A DNA stretch of 64,000 nt from Lysobacter arenosi (lineage in GTDB: Bacteria; Pseudomonadota; Gammaproteobacteria; Xanthomonadales; Xanthomonadaceae): contig NZ_CP071517.1 of assembly GCF_016613475.2 (NCBI RefSeq), forward strand, positions 3,038,001 through 3,102,000. Direction: 5' to 3'. The notes beneath the pieces were generated by a model that did not search any database, was not told where the DNA came from, and worked only from the letters and a program-made list of their open reading frames with translations. This document shows positions 26,870-38,238 of this stretch, one piece after another; positions within the stretch are counted from its first letter, which is position 1; the number at the start of each line of letters is the position of its first letter. Position numbers and translations under genes: made by a program.

Positions 26870-26936
26870 GCGGCGGGCTCCAGGCCTTGGCTCGGTACGG
26901 GGGCGCCAGCCTAACCCCAAGCGCACGCGGCGGCCA

Positions 26937-27914
26937 TCACCCGCCCTTGCGGCGCCGGGTGGCCGGGGTCGTCTTCGGCGTCTTGACCACCTTGGTCGCC
27001 TTGCGTGCAGCACCGACATGGCGCGGCGGTATGGCTTCGGCCGCCTCGTAGACCTGCGCTTCCTCCAGCAGCCAGTCGCGGAACACGGCCAGTCCGCGGT
27101 GCCCGCGCGAACGCGGCGGGAACACCAGGTAATGGGCGAACTCGGCCTTGAAGCGTTCGTCGAACAACGTCACCAGGCGTCCGGCCTCGATCAGCGGACG
27201 CGCCAGCGTCATCCGTCCGAGCACGATGCCAAGACCTTCGACGGCAGCGCGGTGCAGGTTTTCCGAATCGTCGAGGATGGCGACGAAGCGTTCCGGCGGC
27301 GTGCCGCCGAACTCGGCGAACCATTCGCTCCAGCGACCGCCGGGGGCGCCGAGCAACGGAAAGCTGCCGAGCGTCTGCAGCGTCGGGTAGCCCAGGCGTT
27401 CGAGCAGTGCCGGACTCGCGGTCGGCGTCACCCAGTCGTCGAACAGGTGCACCGCTTCCAGTCCCGGCCACTTGCCCGGACCGAAGCGGATGCCGGCATC
27501 GATCACCGTTTCGCGGGCGAAGTCGACCACGCCGATGTTCGATTGCAGGCTGATCTCCAGTTGCGGATGCGCGGCGAGGAAGCGCGGCAGGCGTGGCACC
27601 AGCCAGCTCGATGCGAACGACGGCATCAAGGTGATCGTCAGCGAGTCGTCGCGGCAAACGCGCGGCTGCAGCGCACGCTCGATTGCGTCCAGGTGCGGCG
27701 CGATGCGTTCGTACAACGCCTGGCCGTCGTCGGTGAGGCGCACGCCGCGTGCGCCGCGCACGAACAGGCGTCGTCCAAGCCGCTCTTCGATGGCGCGGAT
27801 CTGATGACTCAGGGCGCTGACCGTCAGGTGCATCGACTCGGCCGCGCGGGTGAGGTTGCCCATGCGCGCGGCGGCGGCGAATCCGATCAGGGCCTGCAGG
27901 GGCGGACGACTCAT
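26937..27914 (-). CDS. LysR family transcriptional regulator, GcvA-like
   Basis: The 325-residue regulator has an N-terminal winged helix (LQALIGFAAAARMGNLTRAA, HLTVSALSHQIRAIEERLG), then an effector domain with LTITLMPSFASSWLVPRLP and DAGIRFGPGKWPG, which place it with GcvA-like members. The C-terminal 30 residues are strongly basic (ARKATKVVKTPKTTPATRRRK), unusual for the family. It is divergent from two small genes at 28074 and 28436, and a LysR-type inverted repeat lies between them, so these are the likely targets. Confidence 0.88.
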   Translation of the reverse strand: MSRPPLQALIGFAAAARMGNLTRAAESMHLTVSALSHQIRAIEERLGRRLFVRGARGVRLTDDGQALYERIAPHLDAIERALQPRVCRDDSLTITLMPSFASSWLVPRLPRFLAAHPQLEISLQSNIGVVDFARETVIDAGIRFGPGKWPGLEAVHLFDDWVTPTASPALLERLGYPTLQTLGSFPLLGAPGGRWSEWFAEFGGTPPERFVAILDDSENLHRAAVEGLGIVLGRMTLARPLIEAGRLVTLFDERFKAEFAHYLVFPPRSRGHRGLAVFRDWLLEEAQVYEAAEAIPPRHVGAARKATKVVKTPKTTPATRRRKGG

Positions 27915-27948
27915 GGACGGTTTCCAGTGCCGGTTGTCATGCCAAGAC

Positions 27949-27963
27949 TTGAGCAGAACTCAA
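27949..27963. promoter_or_regulatory. LysR-type binding motif in the divergent promoter
   Basis: TTGAG-CAGAA-CTCAA is a perfect 5-bp inverted repeat of the T-N11-A form typical of LysR operators. It lies 35 bases upstream of the lysR start and 111 bases before the small gene at 28074. A possible promoter for the latter is TTTACT (27987-27992) with TATCTT (28009-28014). This is inference from position and symmetry. Confidence 0.45.
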
Positions 27964-28073
27964 TCCTTGGTTGCAAAACTGTCGCTTTTACTTCGAAACC
28001 TGCGGGCCTATCTTGCATCCTGTTCAAGGAAGTTGTCCACGCCAGGCAGGCAAGATCAATCCGGGAGTCCGCC

Positions 28074-28289
28074 ATGAACATCTTCACCAACCTGCTGTTC
28101 CTGCAGACCAATCAGCCCGATCCGCACCCGTTCGACGAGGACGATGACCGTTACTCGCACGGCTACGGCAATCGCGCCGCATCGGAGAAGTACTTCGCTC
28201 CGCTCGGCCACGCGCGCGCTGCCCGCCGCGCTGAGGAGACGCGCTCCACTCCTGAGTTGGATGCCTGCGCCGTCGGCTGCTGCGCCTGA
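28074..28289 (+). CDS. Small protein of unknown function, cysteine-rich C-terminus
   Basis: The 71-residue product begins MNIFTNLLFLQTNQPDP, has an acidic stretch (FDEDDDR), a YGNRAASEKYF segment and ends in DACAVGCCA, with three of its cysteines in the last nine residues. I do not recognise it. GGGAG lies about 9 bases before ATG 28074. It is divergent from the LysR gene and followed by another small gene. The C-terminal Cys motif suggests metal binding or modification, but that is speculation. Confidence 0.6.
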   Translation: MNIFTNLLFLQTNQPDPHPFDEDDDRYSHGYGNRAASEKYFAPLGHARAARRAEETRSTPELDACAVGCCA

Positions 28290-28435
28290 ATGGCCCGGTT
28301 GGCAACGCGGAACAAAACGGCAACGCACGCGAAGGCGTGATGTAACCGTCGACCGCTAGCCTGGACATGAAGTCGAGAGGGCGCCACGGATGGCGCCAGG
28401 GCTCGGCTACTCCCTCCCCCCAACGGAGTAATGCC

Positions 28436-28699
28436 ATGCAGCTGTTCAAGAACGAGTCCTTGCGCGACACCGGTCCCATCGGCCACGAGCTGACCTTTGG
28501 CAACCCGCTGTTTGGCCAGCGCTACGCTCGCCACCCCGGCCAGCCACGCGCGTTTGCACTCTCGAGCGCAGGCCTGCACGGCGACGACATCGATGAATCG
28601 GCGTTCGCCCGCTCCATCCACGCTCCCGAAAGCGAGGCCCCCGAAATCGAGGCCGAGCCGCCCCTCGTCTATCCGCCGCTGCACCTGATGCGCCTCTGA
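28436..28699 (+). CDS. Small protein of unknown function
   Basis: The 87-residue product begins MQLFKNESLRDTGPIGHEL and contains PLFGQRYARHPGQPRAF and an acidic C-terminal part (APESEAPEIEAEPP). It has no cysteine and no signal peptide. CGGAGTAATGCC precedes ATG 28436, a good ribosome-binding site; an out-of-frame ATG at 28431 is nearby. The 146-base spacer from the previous small gene holds a GGCGCC-N6-GGCGCC repeat at about 28380-28400. The FGQRYA segment loosely recalls YGNRAA in the upstream small protein, so the two may be related. Confidence 0.55.
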   Translation: MQLFKNESLRDTGPIGHELTFGNPLFGQRYARHPGQPRAFALSSAGLHGDDIDESAFARSIHAPESEAPEIEAEPPLVYPPLHLMRL

Positions 28700-28806
28700 A
28701 TCGCCGCCGTCCGAATCCGCGCCCTCGAAATCCGCGCCGTCATGCCCGCCGATCAGCACGGGCATGACGGCTGCAGGCAGGGCGCGGCGAGTGGCATCAT
28801 CGGCGC

Positions 28807-29628
28807 ATGCAAGGCGTCCCCCTCCAGTTCGAGCACCCGCAGGACGTGGCGCAGTTCCGCCGGCCGGCGCACCGCCCCGGCATCGAGCTGTATCGCGCGC
28901 ACATCGTCCGCCACGCCTTCGAGCCGCACACGCACGAAGCCTTCGGCCTGGGCGCGATCGAATCCGGGGTCGAGCGCTTCCGCTATCACGGCAGCGAGCA
29001 CCTGGCACCGGCGGATTCACTGGTACTGATGAATCCCGATGCGTTGCATACCGGTCGCGCCGAGACCGATGGCGGCTGGCGCTACCGCATGGCCTACATC
29101 GATCCGGACGTGGTGGAGTCCGTCACCGGCGAGCGCGGCTGGTGGTTCGCCGATGCCGTCGCCCACGATCCTGCAAGCGCGAAGCAAGTGACGGCGTTGC
29201 TCGACGGCCTGTGGTGGGCACGCGAACCATTGGCGTTCGACAGTCTGTTGTCGCAGTTGCTCGACACCTTCGCCCGCCAGGCCCGGCGCCCACCGGTTGC
29301 ACGCCAGGCTGCGCCGCGCTTCGCGCCGGTCATCGAGTACCTGCGTGCGAACCTCGACCGGTCGATGACGCTGGAAGAACTGGCCGGCGTGGCGGGACTG
29401 AGCCCCTTCCACTTCCTGCGCAGCTTCCGCGCGGTCCACCACGCCACGCCGCAGCAGATGCTGATGGCGTTGCGCCTGTTCGAAGCCAAGCGACTGCTGG
29501 CGGGTGGCCAGGCACCCGCACGGGTGGCTGCCAGCGTCGGCCTGAGTGACCAGGCCCACCTCACGCGCGCCTTCGCCGCCCGTTACGGCGTGACGCCGGC
29601 GCGCTACCGCCGGCAGCTGCGCCAGTAG
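28807..29628 (+). CDS. AraC family transcriptional regulator
   Basis: The 273-residue regulator has an N-terminal AraC-ligand-binding cupin domain (HAFEPHTHEAFGLGAIESG, LAPADSLVLMNPD) and two C-terminal HTH motifs (MTLEELAGVAGLSPFHFLRSF and VAASVGLSDQAHLTRAFAARYGVTPARYR). An AraC protein followed by an EamA transporter is a common pair in which the regulator controls export. Here the transporter starts 57 bases downstream on the same strand. The effector is unknown. Confidence 0.9.
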   Translation: MQGVPLQFEHPQDVAQFRRPAHRPGIELYRAHIVRHAFEPHTHEAFGLGAIESGVERFRYHGSEHLAPADSLVLMNPDALHTGRAETDGGWRYRMAYIDPDVVESVTGERGWWFADAVAHDPASAKQVTALLDGLWWAREPLAFDSLLSQLLDTFARQARRPPVARQAAPRFAPVIEYLRANLDRSMTLEELAGVAGLSPFHFLRSFRAVHHATPQQMLMALRLFEAKRLLAGGQAPARVAASVGLSDQAHLTRAFAARYGVTPARYRRQLRQ

Positions 29629-29685
29629 CCCGCGACCGCAATCTGGTTCAAGACAAATGCCGCCGATCCGCCCACGCTGCACCCC

Positions 29686-30654
29686 ATGTGGATCGGAACC
29701 CTCTACGCGCTAGCTGCCGGCCTGATGTGGGGCCTGGTCTTCGTTGGCCCGCTGTTGCTGCCCGAGTATCCCGCGGCGCTGCAGTCGGTCGGCCGCTACC
29801 TCGCCTTCGGCCTGATCGCGCTGCCGCTGGCGTGGATGGACCGCGCCGCGCTGCGACGGCTCTCGCGCAGCGACTGGCGCGAAGCAGTGAAGCTGGTCCT
29901 CATCGGCAACCTGCTCTATTACCTGTGCCTGGCCAGCGCCATCCAGCTTGCCGGTGCACCGCTGCCGACGATGATCATCGGCACCTTGCCGGTGGTGATC
30001 GCGATCAGTGCGAACCTGCGCGACCACCGTCGTGATGGTCGCCTGCCGTGGCGCGCGCTGCTGCCATCGCTGTTGCTGATCGCCGCCGGCATCGGCTGCG
30101 TAAACCACGTCGAACTGCAGGCACTGCGTGCCGATCCCGACGCTGATCCGGCTCGCTACGCCCAGGGCGCGCTACTCGCGATCGTCGCCGTCGCCTGCTG
30201 GACCTGGTACCCGCTGCGCAACGCCGACTGGCTGCGTGCCCACCCGGACCGCAGCCCGCGCACCTGGGCGACGGCGCAGGGCGTGGCCACGCTGCCGCTG
30301 GCCGCGGCGGGCTATGGCCTGCTGTGGATCGGCATGGCGCTAGCCGGTGCGGAATTCCAGATGCCGTTCGGTCCGCGGCCGTGGTTCTTCATCGGCCTGA
30401 TGGCGGCGATCGGCCTGTTCGCCTCCTGGCTGGGCACGACCTGCTGGAACGAAGCCAGCCAGCGCTTGCCGACCGCGCTGGCGGGGCAGCTGATCGTGTT
30501 CGAGACCCTGGCAGCGCTGGCCTATGCCTTTGCGCTGCGCGGTCAGATGCCGGGCGCATTGACGCTGCTGGGCATCGCGCTGCTGATTGGCGGCGTCATG
30601 TGGGCGGTGCGGATCCGCCCGGAGCAGGCCGTTGCCGAGGTCCACGCTTCCTAG
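29686..30654 (+). CDS. EamA/DMT family transporter
   Basis: The 322-residue membrane protein has about ten transmembrane segments, for example LYALAAGLMWGLVFVGPLLL and GALLAIVAVACWTWYPLRNA. It lies directly after the AraC gene and is probably controlled by it. The C-terminal hydrophobic segment MPGALTLLGIALLIGGVMWA matches the last helix of the family. Its TAG stop falls at the end of the first copy of a 16-bp tandem repeat. Confidence 0.85.
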   Translation: MWIGTLYALAAGLMWGLVFVGPLLLPEYPAALQSVGRYLAFGLIALPLAWMDRAALRRLSRSDWREAVKLVLIGNLLYYLCLASAIQLAGAPLPTMIIGTLPVVIAISANLRDHRRDGRLPWRALLPSLLLIAAGIGCVNHVELQALRADPDADPARYAQGALLAIVAVACWTWYPLRNADWLRAHPDRSPRTWATAQGVATLPLAAAGYGLLWIGMALAGAEFQMPFGPRPWFFIGLMAAIGLFASWLGTTCWNEASQRLPTALAGQLIVFETLAALAYAFALRGQMPGALTLLGIALLIGGVMWAVRIRPEQAVAEVHAS

Positions 30655-30670
30655 GGTCCACGCTTCCCAG
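30639..30670 (+). repeat. 16-bp tandem repeat across the end of the EamA gene
   Basis: GGTCCACGCTTCCTAG (30639-30654) is followed directly by GGTCCACGCTTCCCAG (30655-30670). The first copy ends with the transporter's TAG stop; in the second the T is a C. A third partial copy, GGTCC, follows. Confidence 0.85.
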
Positions 30671-30776
30671 GGTCCGGGCACCTGAACACGACGACGGTTC
30701 CGTCGTCACGCCCAAGCCGCTACGATCCGGGCGTGGCCGTGGTACGCCACGCCTGTGAAGCGCAACGGGGAAGCGC

Positions 30777-31841
30777 ATGTCGCCAAGAGTCCTGATCGTC
30801 ACGTTGTCGTTGGCCCTGGGTGCGGTCAGCGGTGCCTTCGGCTATTCGTTGATCGTCGCCAAGCGTGAGCCGGCGAAGCTGGCCGCGGCACGCGCCGAGG
30901 GCCGGGCCGAAGGTCGCGCCGACGCCGAGAAGGCGGTCAGCGACGAACTGGCCGCGCTCAAGCCGGTCGTGTTCGGCAAGGCCGCCAATGCCGAGTCCAA
31001 GGTCGGTGGCGTGCAGTTCGGCTTCGAGTACGTCAAGCCGAAGACACCGGCGCTGGAGGAGTACTACAAGCTCGCCCATGACGGCGACATGCTGCACAAG
31101 CTGCCGGAAGTGCAGGCCATCGACGGCATGCTGATGCTGCCGCGACAGATCAACTACCTCACCGCCGAGTGCGGCGAGCCCAACGCGTTCTACTCGCCCG
31201 AACGCGGCGAAGTGGTGATGTGCTACGAGACGATGAAGGTGCTGCTCGAGCGCGGTCGCGAGATCGCCGCGCAGAACAAGCTCGGCGACGACTATGCGCA
31301 GCGCTACCTCGAGGCGAACGTGCGCTTCATCCTGCTGCACGAGACCGGCCACGCGCTGATCAACATGCTGCAGATCCCGATCACCGGGCGCGAGGAAGAC
31401 GCGGTCGACCAGCTGGCCACCACGCTGATGCTGCGTTTTGCAGGCCTCGACGAGTCGACCACGGTGGTGACCGAGAACCTGCGCATGGCCTCGAACTGGT
31501 TCCTTGCGCGCAGCACCGGTGAGTACAACCTCGATGCCTACGCCGACCAGCACGCGCTGGGCGAGCAGCGCTACTTCAACCTGCAGTGCCTACTGTACGG
31601 CAGCGATCCGGCGCGTTACCTCAGCATCGTCACCGATGGTGACCTGCCGGAAGCGCGCGCGAAGGGTTGTCCGGAAGAGGCACGACGCATCAGCCGTTCG
31701 TGGCTGCGCCTGCTGCTGCCGTACGTGGCGCCGAAGTTCGAGATGACCGAAGAGAAGGCCAACCGCTTGTTCCAGCAGCGCGAGCAGGAGCGGGATCGCA
31801 ACGCATCGTTGCCTTACGTGCGTCCTTCGACGTCGCAATAG
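30777..31841 (+). CDS. DUF4344-domain putative metallopeptidase
   Basis: The 354-residue protein has an N-terminal hydrophobic segment ([24 protein letters not shown]) that is a signal anchor or signal peptide, then a charged Ala/Glu/Arg-rich stretch. The core holds [30 protein letters not shown], split here as HETGH plus a downstream Glu/Asp pair, which fits a zinc metallopeptidase HExxH-like site of the DUF4344 family, with Glu in place at position two. Location is probably periplasmic. A strong terminator follows. The substrate is unknown. Confidence 0.75.
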   Translation: MSPRVLIVTLSLALGAVSGAFGYSLIVAKREPAKLAAARAEGRAEGRADAEKAVSDELAALKPVVFGKAANAESKVGGVQFGFEYVKPKTPALEEYYKLAHDGDMLHKLPEVQAIDGMLMLPRQINYLTAECGEPNAFYSPERGEVVMCYETMKVLLERGREIAAQNKLGDDYAQRYLEANVRFILLHETGHALINMLQIPITGREEDAVDQLATTLMLRFAGLDESTTVVTENLRMASNWFLARSTGEYNLDAYADQHALGEQRYFNLQCLLYGSDPARYLSIVTDGDLPEARAKGCPEEARRISRSWLRLLLPYVAPKFEMTEEKANRLFQQREQERDRNASLPYVRPSTSQ

Positions 31842-31861
31842 CGCAATCGCGCTGGCCAGAC

Positions 31862-31893
31862 AAAAAAAGGCCCGGCTTGCGCCGGGCCTTTTT
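31862..31893. terminator. Bidirectional terminator between the DUF4344 gene and icd
   Basis: The 10-bp stem AAGGCCCGGC / GCCGGGCCTT with loop TTGC (31867-31890) is flanked by a run of As on the left and Ts on the right, so it can serve both convergent genes. Confidence 0.88.
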
Positions 31894-31916
31894 CATGCAG
31901 CGATGGTGATCCGGCC

Positions 31917-34211
<2,295 letters not shown>

Positions 34212-34373
34212 TCACGCCGGTGCTTGCCGATGGCGACGCGCGCCCGCAGGCGCGCAACCGTCGCATTGTCGCGGTTTAGCGGGGGCGGGCAAAGCGCCGG
34301 GGCGCAACGGTGTGGGTCATGAGCGCGTGGCCAGATCCATACGCGGCCGTGTTGAACCCGTCCCGCCCCGACC

Positions 34374-35081
<708 letters not shown>

Positions 35082-35188
35082 GGGGGAACTCGCGATCACA
35101 GAAACGCGACATGGTAGTCGCATGCGTGTTTTCTCGCCGAGAATGGGGGTCCCCGTATCCCGGGCAGCCCGGTTCAGCGTCGCATTCC

Positions 35189-35566
35189 ATGACAGTCATG
35201 TGTCCCTGCGGCCTCGGCCGCCCGTATGCCGCCTGCTGCGGGCTGCTGCACGCCGGCGCCATTGCCGAAACCGCCGAAGCGCTGATGCGATCGCGTTACA
35301 GCGCCTATGTCCTGGGCGACATCGACTACCTGCTGGCGACCTGGCATGCCGATACCCGACCCGCCCGGTTCGACCTGGGCGATGCCGCGGCAACGCGCTG
35401 GCTCGGGCTGGAGGTCAGGCGGCATGCGATGACAGGCGCCGACAGCGCCATCGTCGAATTCGTCGCCCGTTACAAGTCGGGCGGATCGCCGGCGGTGCGA
35501 CTGCACGAACTGAGCCGCTTCGTGCGCGAGGACGGACGCTGGTTCTACGTCGACGGCGATCACTGA
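35189..35566 (+). CDS. ychJ: YchJ family protein (UPF0225)
   Basis: The 125-residue protein starts with one SEC-C zinc-binding motif, [13 protein letters not shown], followed by an NTF2-like domain ([47 protein letters not shown]). E. coli YchJ has a second SEC-C at the C-terminus; this protein ends right after YVDGDH and lacks it. ATG 35189 and ATG 35198 are both in frame; the first is used here. Function unknown. Confidence 0.85.
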   Translation: MTVMCPCGLGRPYAACCGLLHAGAIAETAEALMRSRYSAYVLGDIDYLLATWHADTRPARFDLGDAAATRWLGLEVRRHAMTGADSAIVEFVARYKSGGSPAVRLHELSRFVREDGRWFYVDGDH

Positions 35567-35575
35567 TCTACGCGC

Positions 35576-35606
35576 AAAAAAAGGGGCGCGGCAAAGGACC
35601 GCGCCC
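35576..35606 (-). terminator. Terminator after the lipoprotein gene
   Basis: The stem GGGCGCGG / CCGCGCCC (35584-35591 and 35599-35606, loop CAAAGGA) is followed on the minus strand by seven Ts (35582-35576). It ends transcription of the lipoprotein gene at 35650 and overlaps the region after ychJ. Confidence 0.8.
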
Positions 35607-35649
35607 ATGCTTGCCCACCATGAGGTGGGGGAGAGAGAGTGTTGACGCC

Positions 35650-36141
35650 TTACTTGACCTCGAACTCGGTGGTCGAAGCCGGCGCGCCGTTGACGGTCAC
35701 TTCGGCCTTGTACTTGCCGGTCGGCCACGGCTTGGCATTGGTGAACTCGAAGTTGGTCGTTTCCGCGCCCGTGGTGTTGAGGGCCTGCTTCATCTCGCCG
35801 GCGGTCTGGCCGTCCTGGAAGACCAGGCGGGTGGCGACTTCGGCATTGCTGGCCGTGCCGTCGGTGGCGACCGAGACGATGATCTTGTCCTTCGGCGTGA
35901 AGGCCATGGTCGGTGCGGCGATCTTCTTGTCGGCGCCCGCGGCCGTGCCGAGGGTGACGCTGGAAACGGCCACGCCTGCCGGCACCGGAGCCGGCATCGG
36001 TTCGGCCGGCGCAACCGGCGCGGTCTCGACCGGCGGCGGGGTTACTGCGACGGGTTCTTCTTTCTTCTTGCAGCCCACCACGGCGACCGATGCCAGCAAG
36101 GCAACAGCGACGGCGTAGTGCAGGCGATTGCGGTTCATCAT
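35650..36141 (-). CDS. Lipoprotein of unknown function
   Basis: The 163-residue product has a signal ending VAVVGC-KKKEEP, so it is a lipoprotein with a lysine/glutamate-rich start. A Pro/Val/Ala-rich linker (about 28-55) precedes a beta-rich domain (PTMAFTPKDKIIVSVATDG, KPWPTGKYKAEVTVNGAP) that looks like an immunoglobulin-like fold. I do not recognise the family. It lies downstream of the LysM gene on the same strand, 52 bases apart, and may be co-transcribed. Confidence 0.7.
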   Translation of the reverse strand: MMNRNRLHYAVAVALLASVAVVGCKKKEEPVAVTPPPVETAPVAPAEPMPAPVPAGVAVSSVTLGTAAGADKKIAAPTMAFTPKDKIIVSVATDGTASNAEVATRLVFQDGQTAGEMKQALNTTGAETTNFEFTNAKPWPTGKYKAEVTVNGAPASTTEFEVK

Positions 36142-36193
36142 GAGTCGATCTCCTTGGAACTCTGACGCAAAGGGAAAGGGGGAGGGAGTGAGG

Positions 36194-36493
36194 TCAGTCC
36201 TGCGGCGGAATCTTCAGCACCTGCCCTGGCTGGATCCTGTCGGGATCGTCCAGCTGGTCGCGGTTGGCCTCGAAGATCGCGTTCCACTTGTTCGCACTGC
36301 CGTAGAACTGCTTGGCGATATGCGAAAGGGTGTCGCCCTTGGCGACGGTATAGGTCTGCTCGCCGACTTTTTCGGCGGTGGTGTCGACCGATGCGGTCAC
36401 GCCAGAGAAATCGGCCTTCTCGACCTTCTCGGCGGTGGTGTCGACGTTGGCGCTGACGCCGGAGAAATCGGCTTTCTTGTCCGGTGTGGTCAT
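36194..36493 (-). CDS. LysM domain protein with duplicated N-terminal unit
   Basis: The 99-residue protein ends with a LysM peptidoglycan-binding domain ([41 protein letters not shown]). The LysM part resembles that of E. coli Kbp/YgaU, but the BON domain is missing. Its place is taken by two copies of a ~18-residue unit, [18 protein letters not shown] and [18 protein letters not shown]. No signal peptide is visible at ATG 36493. Function is uncertain; cell-wall or cytosolic potassium-related roles by analogy with Kbp. Confidence 0.8.
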   Translation of the reverse strand: MTTPDKKADFSGVSANVDTTAEKVEKADFSGVTASVDTTAEKVGEQTYTVAKGDTLSHIAKQFYGSANKWNAIFEANRDQLDDPDRIQPGQVLKIPPQD

Positions 36494-36640
36494 GGGTGGG
36501 CGGCTCCTGCCGGAATGGCGGGAGCACCATGACATGCGCCTTGTTAAGGAAATATGGCGGCCGGGTGAGCCTTGTCTCAGTTCACCGGCGCTTGCATGAG
36601 TCCGGTCTCATTTCGCTTGCGATGAGATGAACGAACGCTG

Positions 36641-37462
36641 TTACTGCCGTTCGTCGCGCCCGGCGGTGGGCTGCTCGCTGCCCGGTGTTGCGCGCCACGG
36701 ATTGATGTCCAGGCCACCGCGACGCGTGTAGCGAGCCTCCACCGACAGACGCTGCGGTGACGCATGCGCGACCAGATCGGAAAAAATGCGTTCGACGCAC
36801 TGCTCGTGGAACTCGGCGTGGTCGCGGAAAGAGACCAGGTAGCGCAGCAGGCCAGCGCGATCGAGCTGCGGACCGTGGTAGGTGATCACCACGCGCGCCC
36901 AGTCGGGCTGTCCGGTGACCGGGCAATTCGACTTCAGCAGCGAACTGGTCAGCGTCTCGGTGACGACATGCGCTGGATCGGCGGCAAGGTGCGCCGCATT
37001 CGGCGGGCCGTAATCGTCGATGGCGACATCGAGTCCGTCGATGCAATCGACGATGGCGTTGTCGGCACTCTCGTCGATCGGCGGCAGGCCGAAGGCGACC
37101 TCCACCGGCGCACCCGCGGCGCGCGTCAGATCGGCGGCCATGCGTTCGCGCACGGCCTGGTCGCTGTCGAAGCGCGAGGAGTTGAACGAGTTGAGGTACA
37201 GCTTCAGCGACTTCGACTCGATCAGGTTCGGTGCCGTCGCCGGCACCGTGATCGTCGCCGTGCCGACGTGCGGCTTGCCATGGGCATCGAGCCAGCTCAG
37301 CTCATAGGCATGCCAGCGGTCGAGGCCGATGAAGGGCAACGCATCGTCGTCGATGCCGATGTGGCCGCGGCCGAGCGCACGGGCGATCGGGAACAGCAGG
37401 GACGCGTCGTACTCGCGCGGGTAGTCGACGTGGCGGCCGAGCGGCAGGTCTTGGTGGGTCAT
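36641..37462 (-). CDS. queF: NADPH-dependent 7-cyano-7-deazaguanine reductase QueF
   Basis: QueF reduces preQ0 to preQ1 in queuosine synthesis. The 273-residue protein is the long bimodular E. coli type. It has the QueF motif [13 protein letters not shown] (about 82-94), catalytic Cys180 in [13 protein letters not shown] with Asp187, and the C-terminal [14 protein letters not shown] chose ATG 37462, giving [15 protein letters not shown]; the longer frame to 37597 runs into the region upstream of gst. No preQ1 riboswitch is visible in the leader. Confidence 0.94.
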   Translation of the reverse strand: MTHQDLPLGRHVDYPREYDASLLFPIARALGRGHIGIDDDALPFIGLDRWHAYELSWLDAHGKPHVGTATITVPATAPNLIESKSLKLYLNSFNSSRFDSDQAVRERMAADLTRAAGAPVEVAFGLPPIDESADNAIVDCIDGLDVAIDDYGPPNAAHLAADPAHVVTETLTSSLLKSNCPVTGQPDWARVVITYHGPQLDRAGLLRYLVSFRDHAEFHEQCVERIFSDLVAHASPQRLSVEARYTRRGGLDINPWRATPGSEQPTAGRDERQ

Positions 37463-37589
37463 GGCGGCGATTTTACCTGCGGTGGCGAGCGCCAACCTGA
37501 CCGGTGAGCGGGCGGCGCTGCAAGGATCGGATAGCGGGGGCCGTGGCAGCGGTCGAAACTGCCGCCATCGACCACACCGGGACCCTCCT

Positions 37590-38231
37590 ATGCTCACCCT
37601 CTACGACTACCTGCCTTCCCGCAACGCCTGGAAGGTGCGCCAGCTGCTGCAGCACCTGGGGCAGCCCTGGCAGACCCGCATCGTCAGCATCTTCGAGGGC
37701 GAAGGGCGCCGGCCGGACTACCTGGCGATCAGCCCCACCGGCACCGTGCCGGCGCTCGAACTGGACGACGGACGCACGATCGCCGAGTCCAACGCGATCC
37801 TGATGTACCTCGCCGAAGGGTCGCAGTACCTGCCCGACGATGCCTACGGGCGAGCCAGGGTCTGGCAATGGCTGTCGTTCGAGCAGGAGCGCATCGAGAG
37901 CCAGATCGGTGCGCTGCGCCATTGGACGCTGACCGGAAAGCTGGCGCGCCGGCCGGAGGCGCTGGTCGCGATCAAGCGTGCCGCCGGTGCGAACGCACTG
38001 GCCATCCTCGAACGCGAATTGTCGACGCGCGAGTTCATCGCCGGCGACCGCTATGGCATCGCCGACATCGCGGTGTTCGCGTATGCCGGCGTGGCCGGTG
38101 AAGCGGGATTCAATCTGGATGCCTATCCGAACGTGAGCGCGTGGATCGAGCGCGTGACGCAACAGCCGGGGCACCTGGCGCAGGTGCACCCGTACTCGAT
38201 GGATCCCAACTCGGTGAAGGAGTTGGGATGA
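37590..38231 (+). CDS. Glutathione S-transferase family protein
   Basis: The 213-residue protein has an N-terminal thioredoxin-like GST domain ([48 protein letters not shown]) and an alpha-helical C-terminal domain with [16 protein letters not shown], the GST N-capping box. It is divergent from queF. The reaction, if any, is conjugation or reduction with glutathione; the substrate is unknown. Start ATG 37590. Confidence 0.88.
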   Translation: MLTLYDYLPSRNAWKVRQLLQHLGQPWQTRIVSIFEGEGRRPDYLAISPTGTVPALELDDGRTIAESNAILMYLAEGSQYLPDDAYGRARVWQWLSFEQERIESQIGALRHWTLTGKLARRPEALVAIKRAAGANALAILERELSTREFIAGDRYGIADIAVFAYAGVAGEAGFNLDAYPNVSAWIERVTQQPGHLAQVHPYSMDPNSVKELG

Positions 38232-38238
38232 CGGGCTC

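Noticed and set aside
37463..37589. Possible preQ1 riboswitch before queF
   Set aside because: No preQ1-type pseudoknot elements visible in the short leader.
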